Assembly: GCF_003386285.1 (NCBI RefSeq)
Contig: NZ_QPNC01000015.1
Location: 62,001 to 126,000 of the forward strand
Reading direction: 5' to 3'
Source of the DNA: Nocardiopsis sp. FIRDI 009
Lineage (GTDB): Bacteria > Actinomycetota > Actinomycetes > Streptosporangiales > Streptosporangiaceae
DNA length: 64,000 bases
The notes beneath the pieces are model-generated. The model saw only the letters and a list, made by a program, of their open reading frames with translations. It made no database searches and was not told where the DNA came from. A program made the position numbers and the translations under genes. Positions 40,616 through 50,831 of this stretch are shown here, piece by piece; within the stretch, counting starts at the first letter, position 1; each line of letters opens with the position of its first letter.

Positions 40616-41737
40616 GTGGGGGGCACGGTGGCACGGTGGCGTGCCGCGTTGGGCCTGCGTTCGGCGGGCCCCCGGGGGGAATGGCCGACGACCGCTCCGG
40701 ACGCCGACGCGGTGGCGGGAGCCTTCGCCGCCGCGTACGGCACGGCGGCCGGCGGCGTCTGGCGCGCGCCGGGACGGGTGGCGCTCCTGGGCGAGCACAC
40801 GGCGGCCAGCGGCGGCGCCGCCCTGTACGCCGCCCTGCCCTGGGGGGTGACCGCGGCCGTCGGCCTCGCGCCGGGCGGCGGCGTGCGCGTGGGCACGCCC
40901 GGCGGCCCGCTGAGAGCCCGGGAGAGTGCCGCGCGGGCGGTGGCCGGGGTGATCGACGAGGCCCGCCGGGGCGGCCTTCTGCGGGCCGATCAGGGGGTGC
41001 GGGTCCTCCTGGACTCGGACCTTCCCGAACGGACGTCCCTGGGCCGCGCCGCGGCCGCCGGGGCGGCGGTCGCGCTCGCCCTCGCCGACCTGGCGGGCGG
41101 CCCTCCTCCGGAGGGGGCCGACGCGGACCAGCGCGTGGCGCTCGCGGCCCGGCCGGGGCACGCGGTCAGGGTGAACCTGAGGACCCTGCGCGCCAGGGAG
41201 CTGCCGTTCGACCTGGCGGAGGAGGGGCTGCGGCTGCTCGTCGTCGACACCGGCGCCCTGCCGCGCCGTGACCCCGGGCCCGTGCACGCCGCCGCGATCC
41301 GCTCCGCCCAGGAGGTGCTGGGGCCGCTCCGCTCCGTGGACGACCTGCGCGCCGCCCTGCGAAAGCTGCCCGACCGACGGCTGCGCCGACGGGTCGAGTT
41401 CGAGGGCACGGAGAGGCACCGGCTCAACGCGGCGGTCGGGCTGCTGCGCGCGGGCCGGGCCGGGGAGGTCGGTCCCGTCCTGGAGTCCTCCCACCTGTCC
41501 CTGCGCGGGTTCGGCCTGCCCCCGGATGAGGTCGAACTCGCCGTGGAGACCGCCGCCCGCTCCGGAGCGCGCGGTGCGCGGATGACCGGCTGGACGGGAA
41601 CCGCCGTGGCGCTGGTGGACGAGGCGCGGGCCGACCGGGTCGGACGGGCCCTCACCCGGGCGTTCACCGACCGCGGTCGGGTCCCTCCGCGCGTGCGCGC
41701 CGCGCTTCCCTCGGCGGGCGCCCACCGGCTGCGCTGA
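40616..41737 (+). CDS. Degenerate galactokinase-like GHMP protein
   Basis: The 373-residue protein, from GTG 40616 (GAGAGG 7 bases upstream; GTG 40628 also possible), aligns in outline with galactokinase. The first motif reads APGRVALLGEHTAASGG, where GalK has GEHTDYNGG; the GHMP ATP loop reads LPERTSLGRAAAAG instead of the glycine/serine-rich consensus; the last motif GARMTGWTGTAVALV is kept. Loss of the Asp of HTDY and of the Ser-rich loop suggests altered or absent sugar kinase activity. There are no other galactose genes nearby. Confidence 0.75.
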   Translation: MGGTVARWRAALGLRSAGPRGEWPTTAPDADAVAGAFAAAYGTAAGGVWRAPGRVALLGEHTAASGGAALYAALPWGVTAAVGLAPGGGVRVGTPGGPLRARESAARAVAGVIDEARRGGLLRADQGVRVLLDSDLPERTSLGRAAAAGAAVALALADLAGGPPPEGADADQRVALAARPGHAVRVNLRTLRARELPFDLAEEGLRLLVVDTGALPRRDPGPVHAAAIRSAQEVLGPLRSVDDLRAALRKLPDRRLRRRVEFEGTERHRLNAAVGLLRAGRAGEVGPVLESSHLSLRGFGLPPDEVELAVETAARSGARGARMTGWTGTAVALVDEARADRVGRALTRAFTDRGRVPPRVRAALPSAGAHRLR

Positions 41738-41882
41738 ACCGCGCCCCGCGCCGGGGATCTCCTCCGGCGCCGGAGCCGAGGGCGGCCCCGCGGTTCCGGA
41801 GTGAACCCCGCTACAGTTTCCGCGATCACACACGGCGGACAGACGCAGTCGACGTGCGGTGCGGAGCGGATAAGGCGATTCG

Positions 41883-43172
41883 ATGGCAGACTCACGGAAC
41901 CGGGGCGGCTCCGGCCCGACCGGTGAACACGACAGTCCGGGTGTGTTCCGGCGCGCGGGCGACCCCGACAAACCGGACGAGTTCGAGCGGCTGTACCGCG
42001 AACGCGAGTCGGAGCAGCGGCCCCTGGGCGGGGCTCGGCGGGTCCCGACCGCGGAGGAGGCGCCGCCGCGGCGCCCCGTACCGAAGCCGCGTCCCTCCCG
42101 GAACCGGAGCCGCACGCACGGCGCGGCGCGCGAGTACGACGGCACCGGCAAGGCCCGTCGCGCCCGGGAGCGACGTCAGAACCGGGTCAGGAACATCGCG
42201 CTGACGGTCGTGGCGGCCCTGCTCGTCGTCCTGATCGTGCCCCCGGCCGCCGTCTACCTCTGGGCGGACGGGCAGCTGAACCGCATCGACGCCCTGCCCG
42301 ACTACGAGGACAGGCCGGACGAGCAGCCGGGGACGACGTTCATGATCGTCGGCTCGGACAGCCGGGACGGTCTCAGCGAGGAGCAGATGGACGAGATGGC
42401 CACCGGCTACGCCGAGGGGCGCCGGACCGACTCGATCATGGTGCTGTACATCCCCGAGGACGGGGAGCCGACCATCGTCAGCGTCCCGCGTGACTCCTAC
42501 GTCCAGCTGGCCATCCCGGGCTACGCCGAGAACAAGATCAACGCGTCCTTCGCCGACGCGCTGTGCGGCACCGACGACGCGGGCGAGCAGGTCTGCGGCG
42601 GCCCCAGCGCCCTGGTGGAGACCTTCGAGCGCGCCTCGGGCGTGCACATCGACCACTACGTCGAGATCGGCATGGGCGGCTTCGTGGGCCTGGTGGACGC
42701 CCTCGACGGCGTCGAGATGTGCCCGGAGGAGCCGATGGAGGACCCGAAGGCGGGTCTGGACATCGAGGCGGGCTGCCAGGAGATGGACGGTGCCACCGCG
42801 CTGGGCTACGTGCGCACCCGTGCCACCCCGCGGGCCGACCTGGACCGGATCCAGCGGCAGCGGGAGTTCTTCTCCGTGCTGGTCGAGAAGGCGTCCGCGC
42901 CGTCGACGATGTTCAACCCGTTCCGCGCGCTGCCGCTGATCTCGGCGGGCACGGACACGTTCGTGGTCGACGAGGACGTGCACATGCGGCACATGGCCAC
43001 GATGCTGCTGGCGATGCGCGGCGGCACGCAGACCACGTCGATCCCCGTGGGCTCCACGCCGACGCTGGACGGCGTCGGATCGGTCGTGATCTGGGACGAG
43101 GCCCTGTCCGGGGAGATGTTCGCGGCGATGAGCGAGGGCGAGCCGATCCCGGAGAGCACCATGCGGGACTGA
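41883..43172 (+). CDS. LytR-CpsA-Psr (LCP) family protein
   Basis: The 429-residue protein has a charged cytoplasmic N-terminus (about 1-105), one membrane helix (IALTVVAALLVVLIVPPAAV) and an outer LCP domain: TTFMIVGSDSRDG, RRTDSIMVLYIP, VSVPRDSYV, ENKINASFA and LGYVRTRATPRADLDRIQRQ. LCP enzymes transfer lipid-linked glycopolymers (arabinogalactan, teichoic acid or capsule) to peptidoglycan. With the polysaccharide region 8 kb downstream it may anchor that polymer, though it is not in the same operon. Confidence 0.92.
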   Translation: MADSRNRGGSGPTGEHDSPGVFRRAGDPDKPDEFERLYRERESEQRPLGGARRVPTAEEAPPRRPVPKPRPSRNRSRTHGAAREYDGTGKARRARERRQNRVRNIALTVVAALLVVLIVPPAAVYLWADGQLNRIDALPDYEDRPDEQPGTTFMIVGSDSRDGLSEEQMDEMATGYAEGRRTDSIMVLYIPEDGEPTIVSVPRDSYVQLAIPGYAENKINASFADALCGTDDAGEQVCGGPSALVETFERASGVHIDHYVEIGMGGFVGLVDALDGVEMCPEEPMEDPKAGLDIEAGCQEMDGATALGYVRTRATPRADLDRIQRQREFFSVLVEKASAPSTMFNPFRALPLISAGTDTFVVDEDVHMRHMATMLLAMRGGTQTTSIPVGSTPTLDGVGSVVIWDEALSGEMFAAMSEGEPIPESTMRD

Positions 43173-43215
43173 TCCCCGGCCGAGCCCGCGAGGCCGCACA
43201 AGCAGGGCGAAGGGC

Positions 43216-43237
43216 CGCCGAAGGCGTCGATTGAGGG
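43216..43237 (+). repeat. Dispersed GC-rich repeat, third copy
   Basis: CGCCGAAGGCGTCGATTGAG and its next bases match 19 of 22 positions of the unit at 34836-34857. It lies between the LCP stop and its terminator. Confidence 0.6.
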
Positions 43238-43291
43238 GTGGCCCCCGCTCCCCGCGAAGCGCCCCCTGAGGGCGGCGGGTGACGGAAAGGC

Positions 43292-43324
43292 GAAGGGCCC
43301 GTCGCACGAGGCGACGGGCCCTTC
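43292..43324 (+). terminator. Terminator after the LCP gene
   Basis: Arms GAAGGGCCCGTCGC and its exact complement enclose a 5-base loop, followed by TTCG. This is a strong factor-independent type hairpin. Confidence 0.85.
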
Positions 43325-43672
43325 TTCGTGACGTTCCGTACTGTGCGCGCCTACCCCCCAGCGGGCGCACGGCCGGCACGTCGGTTCGTGGTGGCTCAGA
43401 GGGGCTGACACCCGCCCTGGCCTGCCGGTTCTCACCGGCGTGACTCCACAATAGGTCAAAGTTCGCGAAAGGTGTAAATCCTGGTCGCGTGGCCTATGTC
43501 GCACCGGGCGGTCACCCTCGTGGCGCGACCCCTCCATCTTCACACCCGCGCCCCCCGCGTGTGCGCCGAACACGGAAAAGAGTCCGGGAAAGTTCGCTCC
43601 CCGAGGCGGCCAAACCACCCGTGTACGGCGCGATCGGGATGTTCGGGGCACGCGCGCGGCCCGGACGCGACG
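43325..43672. other. Intergenic region with no recognised gene
   Basis: Between two terminators lie about 350 bases with an AT-richer patch (43450-43485, around TCAAAGTTCGCGAAAGG). This patch could be a promoter, possibly for an unrecognised small RNA. I see no coding frame with convincing bias, no tRNA and no known riboswitch. Confidence 0.4.
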
Positions 43673-43708
43673 ACGCCCGGGCGCCCCCTCGCGGGGACGC
43701 CCGGGCGT
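43673..43708. terminator. Hairpin terminator downstream of icd
   Basis: ACGCCCGGGCG and its complement CGCCCGGGCGT face each other across a 14-base GC-rich loop, about 100 bases beyond the icd stop on the minus strand. Confidence 0.6.
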
Positions 43709-43810
43709 GACCGAGGTCTCACCGGCGTCTGGGCTCGACCCCTCGGAACGGCCGCCCCGGTCGGTGACGTTCGGGAGCCGCCGGGGTGCCGCGGGACGAG
43801 GGGGCGCCGC

Positions 43811-45028
43811 CTAGGCCAGGCGCTTGGACAGGTTCTCGTCCAGCGCGGCGAGGAACTGCTCGGTGGTGAGCCACTCCTGCTCGCCGCCGACCAGCAGCGC
43901 GAGGTCCTTGGTCATCTGCCCGCCCTCGACGGTCTTGATGACGACGTCCTCCAGGGTGTTGGCGAACTCCGCCAGCTTCGGGGTGTTGTCCAGCTTGGCC
44001 CGGTGCTCCAGACCGCGGGTCCACGCGAAGATGGAGGCGATCGGGTTGGTCGAGGTGGGCTTGCCCTGCTGGTGCTGGCGGTAGTGGCGGGTGACCGTGC
44101 CGTGCGCGGCCTCGGCCTCGACGGTGCGGCCGTCGGCGGTGCGCAGGACCGAGGTCATCAGGCCCAGGGAGCCGAAGCCCTGCGCGACGGTGTCGGACTG
44201 CACGTCGCCGTCGTAGTTCTTGCACGCCCAGACGTAGCCGCCCTCCCACTTGAGCGCGGCGGCGACCATGTCGTCGATCAGGCGGTGCTCGTAGGTGAGG
44301 CCCGCGGCGTCGAACTTCTCCTTGAACTCGGTCTCGTAGATCTCCTGGAACACGTCCTTGAACATGCCGTCGTAGGCCTTGAGGATCGTGTTCTTGGTGG
44401 ACATGTAGACCGGGTAGTTGCGGTCCAGGCCGTAGTTCAGACTGGCGCGCGCGAAGTCCTCGATGGACTTGCGGAAGTTGTACATCCCCATGGCGACGCC
44501 GCCGCCCTCGGGGAAGTTGGCGACCTCGAACTCGACCGGCTCGCCGCCGTCGGCCGGGGTGTAGGTCATGGTGACCGAACCGGGGCCGGGAACCTTGAAG
44601 TCGGTGGCCTTGTACTGGTCACCGTGGGCGTGACGGCCGATGATGATCGGCTTGGTCCAACCCGGGACGAGCCGGGGGACGTTCTCGCAGATGATCGGTT
44701 CGCGGAAGACGACACCGCCGAGGATGTTGCGGATGGTGCCGTTGGGCGACCGCCACATCTTCTTCAGGCCGAACTCCTCGACCCGGGCCTCGTCCGGGGT
44801 GATGGTGGCGCACTTGACACCGACGCCGTACTGCTTGATGGCGTTGGCGGAGTCGATCGTGACCTGGTCGTCGGTACGGTCGCGCTCCTCGATGCCCAGG
44901 TCGTAGTACTTCAGGTCGATGTCGAGGTACGGAAGGATCAGACGGTCCTTGATGAAGGACCAGATGATCCGGGTCATCTCGTCACCGTCGAGCTCGACTA
45001 CGGGGTTCTCGACCTTGATCTTGGCCAT
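43811..45028 (-). CDS. icd: NADP-dependent isocitrate dehydrogenase
   Basis: The 405-residue protein is a dimeric, eukaryote-like [27 protein letters not shown] at the start, [19 protein letters not shown] (isocitrate-binding serine and arginine), [20 protein letters not shown] and [15 protein letters not shown]. It oxidises isocitrate to 2-oxoglutarate in the TCA cycle and makes NADPH. An ATG with a leader of about 180 bases separates it from the DUF3017 gene on the same strand. Confidence 0.95.
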   Translation of the reverse strand: MAKIKVENPVVELDGDEMTRIIWSFIKDRLILPYLDIDLKYYDLGIEERDRTDDQVTIDSANAIKQYGVGVKCATITPDEARVEEFGLKKMWRSPNGTIRNILGGVVFREPIICENVPRLVPGWTKPIIIGRHAHGDQYKATDFKVPGPGSVTMTYTPADGGEPVEFEVANFPEGGGVAMGMYNFRKSIEDFARASLNYGLDRNYPVYMSTKNTILKAYDGMFKDVFQEIYETEFKEKFDAAGLTYEHRLIDDMVAAALKWEGGYVWACKNYDGDVQSDTVAQGFGSLGLMTSVLRTADGRTVEAEAAHGTVTRHYRQHQQGKPTSTNPIASIFAWTRGLEHRAKLDNTPKLAEFANTLEDVVIKTVEGGQMTKDLALLVGGEQEWLTTEQFLAALDENLSKRLA

Positions 45029-45211
45029 GGCTGTGTGGCTGTCCCTTCAGTCTGTGGCTACCGCCTCACACGGCCGCGCACGGTCACGGTTCGTGGCCGT
45101 GACCGCCCCGTCCGCTCGGCAAATCCCCTGATCCCGCCCGGTGTCCGTGCATACCGGGGAGGCGGTGGCTTGTCGGTGTCGCGGTATCTCGACGTCAAGC
45201 TTATTCCACCG

Positions 45212-45592
45212 CTAGGCCGAGAGTTGCGGCGCCACCCACGCCAGGACGATGAGCAGACCCGCGAGGCTGACACACGTGACGAGATCGGTCCAGCGCCGGC
45301 GGACGGCCAGCAGGCCGATCCAGTCCTTGGGCAGGACCAGGCGGAAGGCGGCGGCCAGCAGCAGCGCCCCGGCGATGATCGCGGGGCCACGCTTGAAGTG
45401 GGCGGCGGCCACGACGACGATCCCGGCGGACAGGGTCGCCAGCACGAGGGCGTAGGGCACCTGGGCCAGCCAGAACGGCACCTTCGGCCGGGTTTCCCGC
45501 TCGGCCTCCGGGGCCTGTCCCCCCTCTCCGGGGGCCTCCTCCGGGGTGCCCTCTTCCCTGTCCGCCAACTCCGCCTGCCCCGCCTTGTCCAC
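45212..45592 (-). CDS. DUF3017-type membrane protein
   Basis: The conserved part has three membrane helices (VPYALVLATLSAGIVVVAAA, AIIAGALLLAAAFRLVL, LVTCVSLAGLLIVLAWVA) with RLVLPKDWIGLLAVRRRW between the second and third, the mark of DUF3017 proteins usually found near folD in actinomycetes. GTG 45592 is chosen, giving 126 residues. The frame is open up to an ATG at 45811, but that part is compositionally not coding-like. No clear ribosome site decides the start. Function is unknown. Confidence 0.7.
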   Translation of the reverse strand: MDKAGQAELADREEGTPEEAPGEGGQAPEAERETRPKVPFWLAQVPYALVLATLSAGIVVVAAAHFKRGPAIIAGALLLAAAFRLVLPKDWIGLLAVRRRWTDLVTCVSLAGLLIVLAWVAPQLSA

Positions 45593-46119
45593 CGTGTGTC
45601 CGACCCGTCCGTTCCGAAGGTGACCGGCCGCCGCCCGACCCGTCCGCGTACTCGTCCCGCAGTTGGCACAGATCGGCCACACGGCACACGGCGACGTGTC
45701 CGAAAGGGCGTGCGGCTCCGACGGGCCGCACCGACCGGGTGACTGCGGGGGTCCGCCGCCGGGCCCAGCGCCGCCCGGGCGGACGAGACGCGGCCCATTG
45801 TATTGATTCATGTCGCCGACGCCCCAGCACTCACGGAATCGGCCCTGTCGCCCGCCGATGGACCCTACGACCGTTACCCGCGTCCGGCTGGGTCATACAG
45901 GTGTGTTTCCGCGCCGTATCCGCCTAACTCCGGAGTAAGCGCGTAGAACGCGTACCACCCGGGTAATCCAACCTGAGACGAGTGCAACGGTGAGCGAGGA
46001 CCCCCATGAAGCCCACTCAACGCGCAGACCGAGCAGCCACCACTCGACGACCACCGCTCCCCCATCGTCACCCGTATCCCCGCCGGCCGCGCCACACCAC
46101 CAGCCCGGGAGGAGTCACC
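45593..46119. other. Divergent promoter region between the DUF3017 and FHA genes
   Basis: About 500 bases carry two competing frames without good codon bias. The stretch 45880-46005, with AT-richer sequence, probably holds the FHA gene promoter. If the alternative starts (45811 and 46006) are used, this gap shrinks to about 200 bases. No RNA gene or repeat was seen. Confidence 0.4.
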
Positions 46120-46725
46120 GTGGACGGTCCCTACCTCCGGGTCGAAGAGACCGGGGACATCCGCCAGCTCACCGGTGAGGTCACCACCGTCGGTCGCGGC
46201 GAGGGCGCCGACATCCGACTGAACGATCCGAGCGTCTCACTGCTCCACGCCGAACTCGTCCGCCGGGGACCCTACGTCTACGTCGTCGACCTGGGCCTGT
46301 CCCGCAACGGCACCCGCGTCAACGGCCGCCCCATCGCGCGCAGGGTGCTGGAGGAGGACGACGTCGTGAGTTTCGGCACGGCACGCTGCCGTGTGGGCGG
46401 GCTGCCGCGTGAGCAGATCAGCCCCGACATCGAACTCCGGCGCGGCTCGGCCCCCGAACTGACCCGCCGGGAGCTGGACGTGCTCACCGCCCTGTGCCAG
46501 CCCGCGCTGTCGGAGGAGGCCTTCGTCGCCCCCGCCACCGCCCGCGACATCGCCGAGGCCCTGGTCGTGACCGAGGCCGCGGTCAAACAGCACCTGCTGC
46601 GGCTCTACCAGAAGTTCCGCATCCCCGAGGGACAGAACCGCCGGACCCGGCTGGCCAACGAGGTCGTGGCGCTGGGGCTGGTCCGTCCGATGCCCACCAG
46701 CGGCTCCTCCCGCCGGGCCAGCTGA
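46120..46725 (+). CDS. FHA-domain protein with a C-terminal helix-turn-helix-like region
   Basis: GTG 46120 has GGAGGAG 5 bases upstream, and the codons before it are poor in G/C at third positions, so it is preferred to ATG 46006. The 201-residue protein has an FHA domain with TVGRGEGADIRLNDPSVSLLHAEL and SRNGTRVNGRPI, which binds phosphothreonine. The C-terminal half (LTRRELDVLTALCQP, TARDIAEALVVTEAAVKQHL, LRLYQKFRI) resembles a LuxR/SARP-like winged helix. It could link Ser/Thr kinase signalling to transcription. Partners are unknown. Confidence 0.85.
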   Translation: MDGPYLRVEETGDIRQLTGEVTTVGRGEGADIRLNDPSVSLLHAELVRRGPYVYVVDLGLSRNGTRVNGRPIARRVLEEDDVVSFGTARCRVGGLPREQISPDIELRRGSAPELTRRELDVLTALCQPALSEEAFVAPATARDIAEALVVTEAAVKQHLLRLYQKFRIPEGQNRRTRLANEVVALGLVRPMPTSGSSRRAS

Positions 46726-46774
46726 CCTCGGGGGCGATGACGCGCGCGCCGCCGCCCCCGGTCCGGAGCGGTCG

Positions 46775-47626
46775 TCAGACCGCCTGGCGCTCGGCCGCCT
46801 CCACGACGTTCACCAGCAGCATCGCCCGGGTCATCGGGCCCACGCCGCCGGGGTTCGGCGACAGGTACCCGGCGACCTCGGCCACGTCCGGCTGGACGTC
46901 GCCGACCAGACCGTCGTCGGTGCGCGAGACCCCGACGTCCAGCACCGCCGCTCCCGGCCGGACCATGTCCTTGCCGATGAGCCCGGGGACACCGGCGCCG
47001 GCGACGATCACGTCGGCGCGGCGGGTGTGCTCGGCCAGATCGCGCGTGCCGGTGTGGCACAGGGTGACGGTGGCGTTCTCCGAGCGGCGGGTCAGCAGCA
47101 GGCCGAGCGGGCGGCCCACGGTGACGCCGCGGCCCACCACGACCACCTCGGCGCCGCGCAGCGGCACGTCGTAGCGGCGGAGCAGCTCCACGATGCCGCG
47201 CGGGGTGCACGGCAGCGGCGCCTCCTGCATCAGGACGAGCTTGCCCAGGTTGGAGGGCTGGAGGCCGTCGGCGTCCTTGGCCGGGTCGATGAGGCCCAGC
47301 ACCCGGTTCTCGTCCAGGCCGCTCGGCAGGGGCAGCTGCACGATGTAGCCGGTGCAGGCGGGGTCCTCGTTGAGCTCGCGGACCGCTCGCTCCACCTCCT
47401 CCTGGGTGGCGTCGGCGGGCAGGTCGCGGCGGATGCTCGCGATGCCCACCCTCTCGCAGTCGCGGTGCTTGCCCCGGACGTAGGAGTGGCTGCCCGGGTC
47501 GTCGCCGACCAGAACCGTGCCCAGACCGGGGGTGACCCCCTTGGCCCTCAGCTTGGCCACCCGCTCGGCCAGGTCACCGCGGATGGCCTTCGCGACGGCC
47601 TTGCCGTCGAGAATCGTCGCGCTCAT
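46775..47626 (-). CDS. folD: Methylenetetrahydrofolate dehydrogenase/cyclohydrolase
   Basis: The 283-residue bifunctional enzyme interconverts methylene- and 10-formyl-THF. Visible motifs: [17 protein letters not shown] (substrate site with Lys), [41 protein letters not shown] and [16 protein letters not shown] (NADP loop), [13 protein letters not shown]. It supplies the formyl donor used by PurN and PurH, and lies 15 bases behind purH in the same operon. Confidence 0.96.
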   Translation of the reverse strand: MSATILDGKAVAKAIRGDLAERVAKLRAKGVTPGLGTVLVGDDPGSHSYVRGKHRDCERVGIASIRRDLPADATQEEVERAVRELNEDPACTGYIVQLPLPSGLDENRVLGLIDPAKDADGLQPSNLGKLVLMQEAPLPCTPRGIVELLRRYDVPLRGAEVVVVGRGVTVGRPLGLLLTRRSENATVTLCHTGTRDLAEHTRRADVIVAGAGVPGLIGKDMVRPGAAVLDVGVSRTDDGLVGDVQPDVAEVAGYLSPNPGGVGPMTRAMLLVNVVEAAERQAV

Positions 47627-47640
47627 GTCGGCTCCTCGTG

Positions 47641-49209
47641 TCAGTGGAAGAAGTGGCGGGTGCGGGTGAGGTACATGGTGACCCCGGCCTCCTTGGCCGC
47701 GGCGATGACCGCCTCGTCGCGGACGGACCCGCCCGGCTGGACGACGGCGCGCACGCCCGCCTCGGTGAGGATCTCCAGCCCGTCGGGGAAGGGGAAGAAC
47801 GCGTCGCTGGCGGCGACGGAACCGACCACGCGGTCGCCCGCGCGGCTGACCGCGAGCCGGGCGGAGTCGACCCGGTTGACCTGGCCCATGCCCACGCCCA
47901 CGGTCGCGCCGCCGGAGGCGAGCAGGATGGCGTTGGACTTGACCGCGCGCACGGCCCGCCAGGCGAAGGCGAGGTCGGCGAGGGTGCCCTCGTCGGCGGG
48001 CGCGCCGGTGGCGAGCGTCCAGTTCGCGGGGTCGTCGCCCTCGGCGTCGATCGCGTCACGGGACTGCACCAGCAGGCCGCCGCTGATCTGGCGGTTCTCC
48101 ACGCCCGTGGCGAAACCGGGGTCCGTCACGGCCAGGAGGCGGATGTTCTTCTTCTTGGTGAGGATCTCGACCGCCTCGGGCTCGAAGCCCGGCGCGACGA
48201 CGACCTCGGTGAAGACCTCGGCGATCTGCCCGGCCAGCTCCGCCCCGACCGGGCGGTTGGTGGCGATGACGCCGCCGAACGCCGACAGCGGGTCGCAGGC
48301 GTGCGCCAGGCGGTGCGCCTCGGCGTTGTCCGGGCCGACCGCGATGCCGCACGGGTTGGCGTGCTTGATGATCGCCACGCACGGCGCGTCGAAGTCGTGG
48401 GCGGCGCGCAGGGCGGCGTCGGCGTCCACGTAGTTGTTGTAGGACATGGCCTTGCCGTGCAGCTGCTCGGCGCCGGCCAGCCCGACCGGCGGCACGCCCT
48501 CGACCGTGTACAGGGCCGCCTTCTGGTGCGGGTTCTCGCCGTAGCGCAGCACGTCCTTGCGGGAGTAGCCGATGCCCAGGTAGGACGGCCAGCCCGACTC
48601 GGCGCCCGCCTCGTCGGGGGCGTAGGCGCCCGCGAACCAGGAGGCGACCGCCGCGTCGTAGGTGGCGGTGTGGCGGAAGGCGAGTCCGGCCAGGTGCTTG
48701 CGCTGCTCCGGGGTGAACCCGCCCTCGCGCACGGCCCGGAGGGTGGCGCCGTAGCTCGCCGGGTCGACGACGACGGCGACGCTGGCGTGGTTCTTGGCCG
48801 AGGCGCGGACCATGGCGGGGCCGCCGATGTCGATCTTCTCGACGCAGTCCGCCGGGGAGGCGCCCGAGGCGACGGTCTCCTGGAAGGGGTAGAGGTTGAC
48901 CACGACCAGGTCGAAGGGGGCGATGCCCAGGCCCTCGATGGTGGCGACGTGGTCGGGGTTGGTCTGGTCGGCGAGGAGACCGGCGTGCACGTTCGGGTGC
49001 AGCGTCTTGACCCGGCCCTCCATGATCTCGGGGAAGCCGGTGACGTCATCGACGGGGATGACGGGGACGCCCGCGTCGCGCAGCCGCGCGGCGGTCGAGC
49101 CGGTGGAGACGATCTCCACCCCGGCCTCGGCCAGGCCGGTCCCCAGCTCCTCCAGACCGGTCTTGTCGTACACGCTGATCAACGCACGCCTGATGGCCTG
49201 CTGGGTCAC
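47641..49209 (-). CDS. purH: AICAR transformylase/IMP cyclohydrolase
   Basis: The 522-residue enzyme catalyses the last two steps of IMP synthesis. The N-terminal MGS-like cyclohydrolase domain ([44 protein letters not shown]) and the transformylase domain ([41 protein letters not shown]) are both complete. GTG 49209 overlaps the purN stop (GTGA), so PurH is coupled to PurN. Confidence 0.97.
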   Translation of the reverse strand: MTQQAIRRALISVYDKTGLEELGTGLAEAGVEIVSTGSTAARLRDAGVPVIPVDDVTGFPEIMEGRVKTLHPNVHAGLLADQTNPDHVATIEGLGIAPFDLVVVNLYPFQETVASGASPADCVEKIDIGGPAMVRASAKNHASVAVVVDPASYGATLRAVREGGFTPEQRKHLAGLAFRHTATYDAAVASWFAGAYAPDEAGAESGWPSYLGIGYSRKDVLRYGENPHQKAALYTVEGVPPVGLAGAEQLHGKAMSYNNYVDADAALRAAHDFDAPCVAIIKHANPCGIAVGPDNAEAHRLAHACDPLSAFGGVIATNRPVGAELAGQIAEVFTEVVVAPGFEPEAVEILTKKKNIRLLAVTDPGFATGVENRQISGGLLVQSRDAIDAEGDDPANWTLATGAPADEGTLADLAFAWRAVRAVKSNAILLASGGATVGVGMGQVNRVDSARLAVSRAGDRVVGSVAASDAFFPFPDGLEILTEAGVRAVVQPGGSVRDEAVIAAAKEAGVTMYLTRTRHFFH

Positions 49210-49853
49210 CGCTGCTCCTTCGTGTCGGTCGCGTCCGTGACGCTGTGCTCGGTGCGGCCGAACCGCACGTGCCTGCCGTCGACCGTCCAGCCCTCGCGGG
49301 CGAGCCGGCCGACCGTGTCGACCAGCATCCGCCGCTCCACGCCCTTGATGCGCTCGTGGAGGCTGGACTCGTCGTCGCCGTCCTCGACGGGGACCGCCAC
49401 CTGGTCGATGATCGGCCCGGAGTCGACGCCCTCGTCGAGGAAGTGGATGGTGGTGCCGGTGATCCGGACACCGTGGGCGAGCGCGTCACGCACGGCGTGC
49501 GCGCCGGGGAAGGAGGGGAGCAGCGCGGGGTGGATGTTGACCGCGGTGTGGCGGCCGAGGACGGCGGGGCCCAGGATGCGCATGAACCCGGCGGAGACCA
49601 CCAGGTCCGGGTCGTACTCGCTGATCCGGTCGGCCATGGCCGCGTCCCACTCGGCGCGGTCGGAGTAGTCTCGGAAGGGAACGACGAACGTGGGCACACC
49701 GGCCCTCTCGGCCAGTTCGAGGCCCCGGGCGCTCCGCCGGTCCGAGCCGACCGCGACGATCTCGACGCCGTACCCCGGGTCCTGGGCCGCGTCGACCAGG
49801 GCGGCCATGTTGCTGCCCGTGCCCGATATGAGGACGACCACTCGCGCGGACAA
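49206..49853 (-). CDS. purN: Phosphoribosylglycinamide formyltransferase
   Basis: Start TTG 49853 has GGAG 7 bases upstream and gives 215 residues beginning [20 protein letters not shown]. The formyltransferase residues are visible: [30 protein letters not shown] (catalytic Asn-His) and [15 protein letters not shown] (catalytic Asp). A longer frame to 49949 is not supported. The enzyme adds formate to GAR in purine synthesis. A GC hairpin at 49883-49900 lies 30 bases before the start. Confidence 0.95.
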   Translation of the reverse strand: MSARVVVLISGTGSNMAALVDAAQDPGYGVEIVAVGSDRRSARGLELAERAGVPTFVVPFRDYSDRAEWDAAMADRISEYDPDLVVSAGFMRILGPAVLGRHTAVNIHPALLPSFPGAHAVRDALAHGVRITGTTIHFLDEGVDSGPIIDQVAVPVEDGDDESSLHERIKGVERRMLVDTVGRLAREGWTVDGRHVRFGRTEHSVTDATDTKEQR

Positions 49854-50247
49854 TGTGCTTCTCCCAGTGTGTAGAAGGCGGTACGGGAGCGGGCTCCCGT
49901 GTCCGGGGGCGCCGGGGGACGGCGCAGCATCCGGGGTTCGCGCGCCCACGGGGCCTGGGGCCCGCTTCCGGGCCGCGCCAGGGGCGTCGCTGGGGGGTGA
50001 CCCGCGCGTCCCCCGCGAGCGGTGCCCGTGGGGTCATGACGGGTGGCGGCCGGACCGAGGCGGCCCGTCCGTGGTCCCACCCTATCGGTCCGGGTAGCGT
50101 CGGACCCACGGGGACCGGGCCGAGCCCGCCCGGGACCGGATCGCCCCCGGCCTTCCGGACCCGCCCCGGAACCACCGACACCGAGGACGGTCCGCGCACG
50201 GACGCGGACCACCGCGCCCGAGCCGGGCGCGTCGAAGGAGTGAGCCC
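49854..50247. other. Divergent promoter region upstream of purN
   Basis: Nearly 400 GC-rich bases contain an inverted repeat ACGGGAGC-GG-GCTCCCGT (49883-49900) close to the purN start, which may be a leader hairpin or regulatory site. CCCTATCGG around 50081 may be part of a promoter. No purine riboswitch, tRNA or gene is recognised. Confidence 0.4.
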
Positions 50248-50649
50248 GTGACCGACAACAGCCCGGAGCCCCGAACCGACGGGTCGACGCCCAAGGTCGA
50301 GCGAGGGGGTCTGTGGGGCCTCTTCCTCGGGATGGCCGGCCTGCTGCTCCAGCCCTACGGCGTCGTGCTGTCCGTGTTCGGCGTCGTGCAGGGGTTCCGC
50401 GCGCGCCGGTCCGCGCGGGCGAACCGCACCGAGGCGCCCGGCGCCCTGTTGAGCGTGATGGTGGGAACGCTGGGCATCGTCATGTCGCTCGCCGCGGTCT
50501 CGGTGTTCGTGGTCTACGACGAGCAGGTGCGGGCCTACCGCGACTGCTCGGCCCGCGCGCACACCGTCTCCACGCAGGAGGCGTGCGACGAGGCGTGGGA
50601 GTCCGACACCGGTCTGCCCCCGTCCGCGGTGGCGGTGTTCGCCGGCTGA
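50248..50649 (+). CDS. DUF4190-like small membrane protein
   Basis: GTG 50248 (AAGGAG 7 bases upstream) starts a 133-residue protein. It has two membrane helices (LWGLFLGMAGLLLQPYGVVL, SVMVGTLGIVMSLAAVSVFV), typical of DUF4190-like proteins, and an outer tail of about 45 residues with two Cys residues (YRDCSARAHT, QEACDEAW) that could form a disulfide. Function is unknown. Confidence 0.75.
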   Translation: MTDNSPEPRTDGSTPKVERGGLWGLFLGMAGLLLQPYGVVLSVFGVVQGFRARRSARANRTEAPGALLSVMVGTLGIVMSLAAVSVFVVYDEQVRAYRDCSARAHTVSTQEACDEAWESDTGLPPSAVAVFAG

Positions 50650-50831
50650 CGGCTGCGCCCGCCCCGGTCCCGCGCTCCGCTCCGGGGCGCGTTCGGGCGC
50701 CCCGACGGCGGACCCCTCGGGTGCGCGCCGGAACGGCGGTCCGCCGAGGACGGCGGGAACGGCCCGCCGCCTCCTCTGGCCGTAGTCACCGCCGGGGCGG
50801 CGCGGTCGGCCTTTTACGGACACTTCCTCGT

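Noticed and set aside
43325-43672. A riboswitch or small RNA gene between two terminators
   Set aside because: An AT-richer patch suggests a promoter, but no known RNA motif or conserved structure could be identified by eye.
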